Source of the DNA: JAGWGI01 sp050749785
GTDB taxonomy: Archaea > Micrarchaeota > Micrarchaeia > Micrarchaeales > CABMGC01
DNA: 12,183 bases
Direction of reading: 5' to 3'
NCBI GenBank assembly: GCA_050749785.1
Contig: JBOGSA010000003.1
Coordinates: 1 to 12,183 of the forward strand
Every line of letters begins with the position of its first letter. Position 1 is the stretch's first letter. A program made the position numbers and the translations under genes. This document shows positions 11,364-12,183 of the stretch, one piece after another. A model generated the notes under the pieces. The model was not told where the DNA came from. It ran no database searches and was given only the letters and a program-made list of their open reading frames with translations.

Positions 11364-12183
11364 TTATGGGAATACGTCAAGATAGTTTTTGATAGCAGAC
11401 CTCCTGACTTTATCTTTCATACCTAAGTAAATGGTTTTGTCTAAAATTGCCTTATGGCATTCATCAATTTCTTCGTCTCTTGATTTCAGAAGCCATAGTC
11501 TTTTTTCTATTTTCCATTCCTCTTCAGTAGTAGATGCATAAACTGGATTCAAAATAACCCATTGTTCATAAGGATAACTTCTAAGTGCGTCGGGATTATA
11601 ACGAGCTCCCTTCCTTATAGTTGAAGAAAAACCGAAAAGTCCCAAACGACCATCTACTGGTTCAACAAATCCATCTACACCTAACGCTATTGATATGAGT
11701 CCCAATGTATCTGTATTCATCAGAAGCAAGAGTCTTTTTGTTGCTTTAGCATAATCTGCCAGTCCCATAACAAAATATCTGTAGTTCGCCTTTACTATAT
11801 CAGTTTCACTTTCAAGATTACTATCAAGTATCTTGAGTGTTACGAGTCTAATATCTCCGAGTTCAACCTCTGTTGCCTCGTCTCTTAATTTTTTTAAGAT
11901 TGTATCCAATTTCGTTCTATTGAGAAAGATATTTTTGTGCACATTTATGGATATTGTACTTGGTTTGTCCAAGTTCGTGGTAGAATATACTGCCGTAGCT
12001 CTCACCACTTTATACCAAATATCTACCATATAGTCTGGATCTGTTCCCGTCAATAAAGGTGTAGCTGACATGATTATGTCTGCTTTCCCATCAGCCTGAG
12101 CATTTGAATTGTCCTTAATTAGACCCATCAGTTGAGTTTCATTTTCTGATAGACGCTTCCATAATTTTGCATGAGTCTTGGTA
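11364..12183 (-). CDS. C-terminal part of an unrecognised protein, cut by right window edge
   Basis: The frame ends at 11364 and has an ATG at 12128, but it stays open upstream through 18 further codons (ending NETQL before that Met) to the window edge. The gene therefore very likely starts outside and 273 residues are visible. I recognise no family. The protein looks soluble and alpha/beta, with repeated strand-helix units. Examples are STISINVHKNIFLN, GDIRLVTLKILD, then KATKRLLLLMNTDTLGLISIALGVDGFVEP, reminiscent of a TIM-barrel-like strand-loop pattern. A charged helical end follows (EEEWKIEKRLWLLKSRDEEIDE). Its DNA is clearly more A/T-rich than rfcL or pheST, suggesting recent acquisition. 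A phage or defence-related origin is possible but not shown. Confidence 0.7.
   Translation of the reverse strand, partial: TKTHAKLWKRLSENETQLMGLIKDNSNAQADGKADIIMSATPLLTGTDPDYMVDIWYKVVRATAVYSTTNLDKPSTISINVHKNIFLNRTKLDTILKKLRDEATEVELGDIRLVTLKILDSNLESETDIVKANYRYFVMGLADYAKATKRLLLLMNTDTLGLISIALGVDGFVEPVDGRLGLFGFSSTIRKGARYNPDALRSYPYEQWVILNPVYASTTEEEWKIEKRLWLLKSRDEEIDECHKAILDKTIYLGMKDKVRRSAIKNYLDVFP

Overview
The window looks archaeal. The evidence is a tRNA-Ser with an anticodon-loop intron and a bulge-helix-bulge splice site, an archaeal/eukaryal-type PheRS pair, replication factor C large subunit, a KaiC-like ATPase next to a V4R protein, a UbiA prenyltransferase, no encoded CCA on the tRNAs, and AT-rich TATA boxes about 25 nt before several start codons. 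Genes are packed tightly: two convergent pairs are separated by 1-2 nt, and TTG and GTG starts are common. A streamlined lineage such as an ARMAN/Micrarchaeota-like DPANN archaeon would fit, but that placement is a guess.

Layout. At 1-95 is the N-terminus of a minus-strand gene running off the left edge. tRNA-Ser(UGA) with a 43-nt intron lies at 215-341 (-), and aroD (type I 3-dehydroquinate dehydratase) at 452-1138 (+). From 1155 to 2003 lies a very small genomic island. A 41-bp direct repeat, the 3' half of tRNA-Glu, flanks a RelE/ParE-like toxin, its presumed antitoxin and a third small ORF, with the intact tRNA-Glu(CUC) at the right end. rfcL follows (2104-3324, +).

A minus-strand block (8631 down to 3327) carries an O-methyltransferase, a signal-anchored surface protein, pheS, pheT and an unrecognised 163-aa protein. 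The last four are separated by 1-2 nt and are probably one operon. A divergent promoter region separates the methyltransferase from a UbiA-family membrane prenyltransferase (8757-9608, +). Convergent to that is a kaiC-like ATPase plus V4R pair (10980 down to 9610, -), which looks like a small signalling module.

About 380 bp between the KaiC-like gene and the last gene hold unusual structure: three 13-bp direct repeats, a strong TATA box, long inverted repeats, and a 9-bp hairpin that covers a strong Shine-Dalgarno in front of a 35-codon ORF. The right edge holds the C-terminal part of an unrecognised, AT-rich gene whose reading frame continues past the window.

The most interesting signals are the tRNA-Glu-flanked toxin-antitoxin micro-island and the structured non-coding stretch at 11000-11320.
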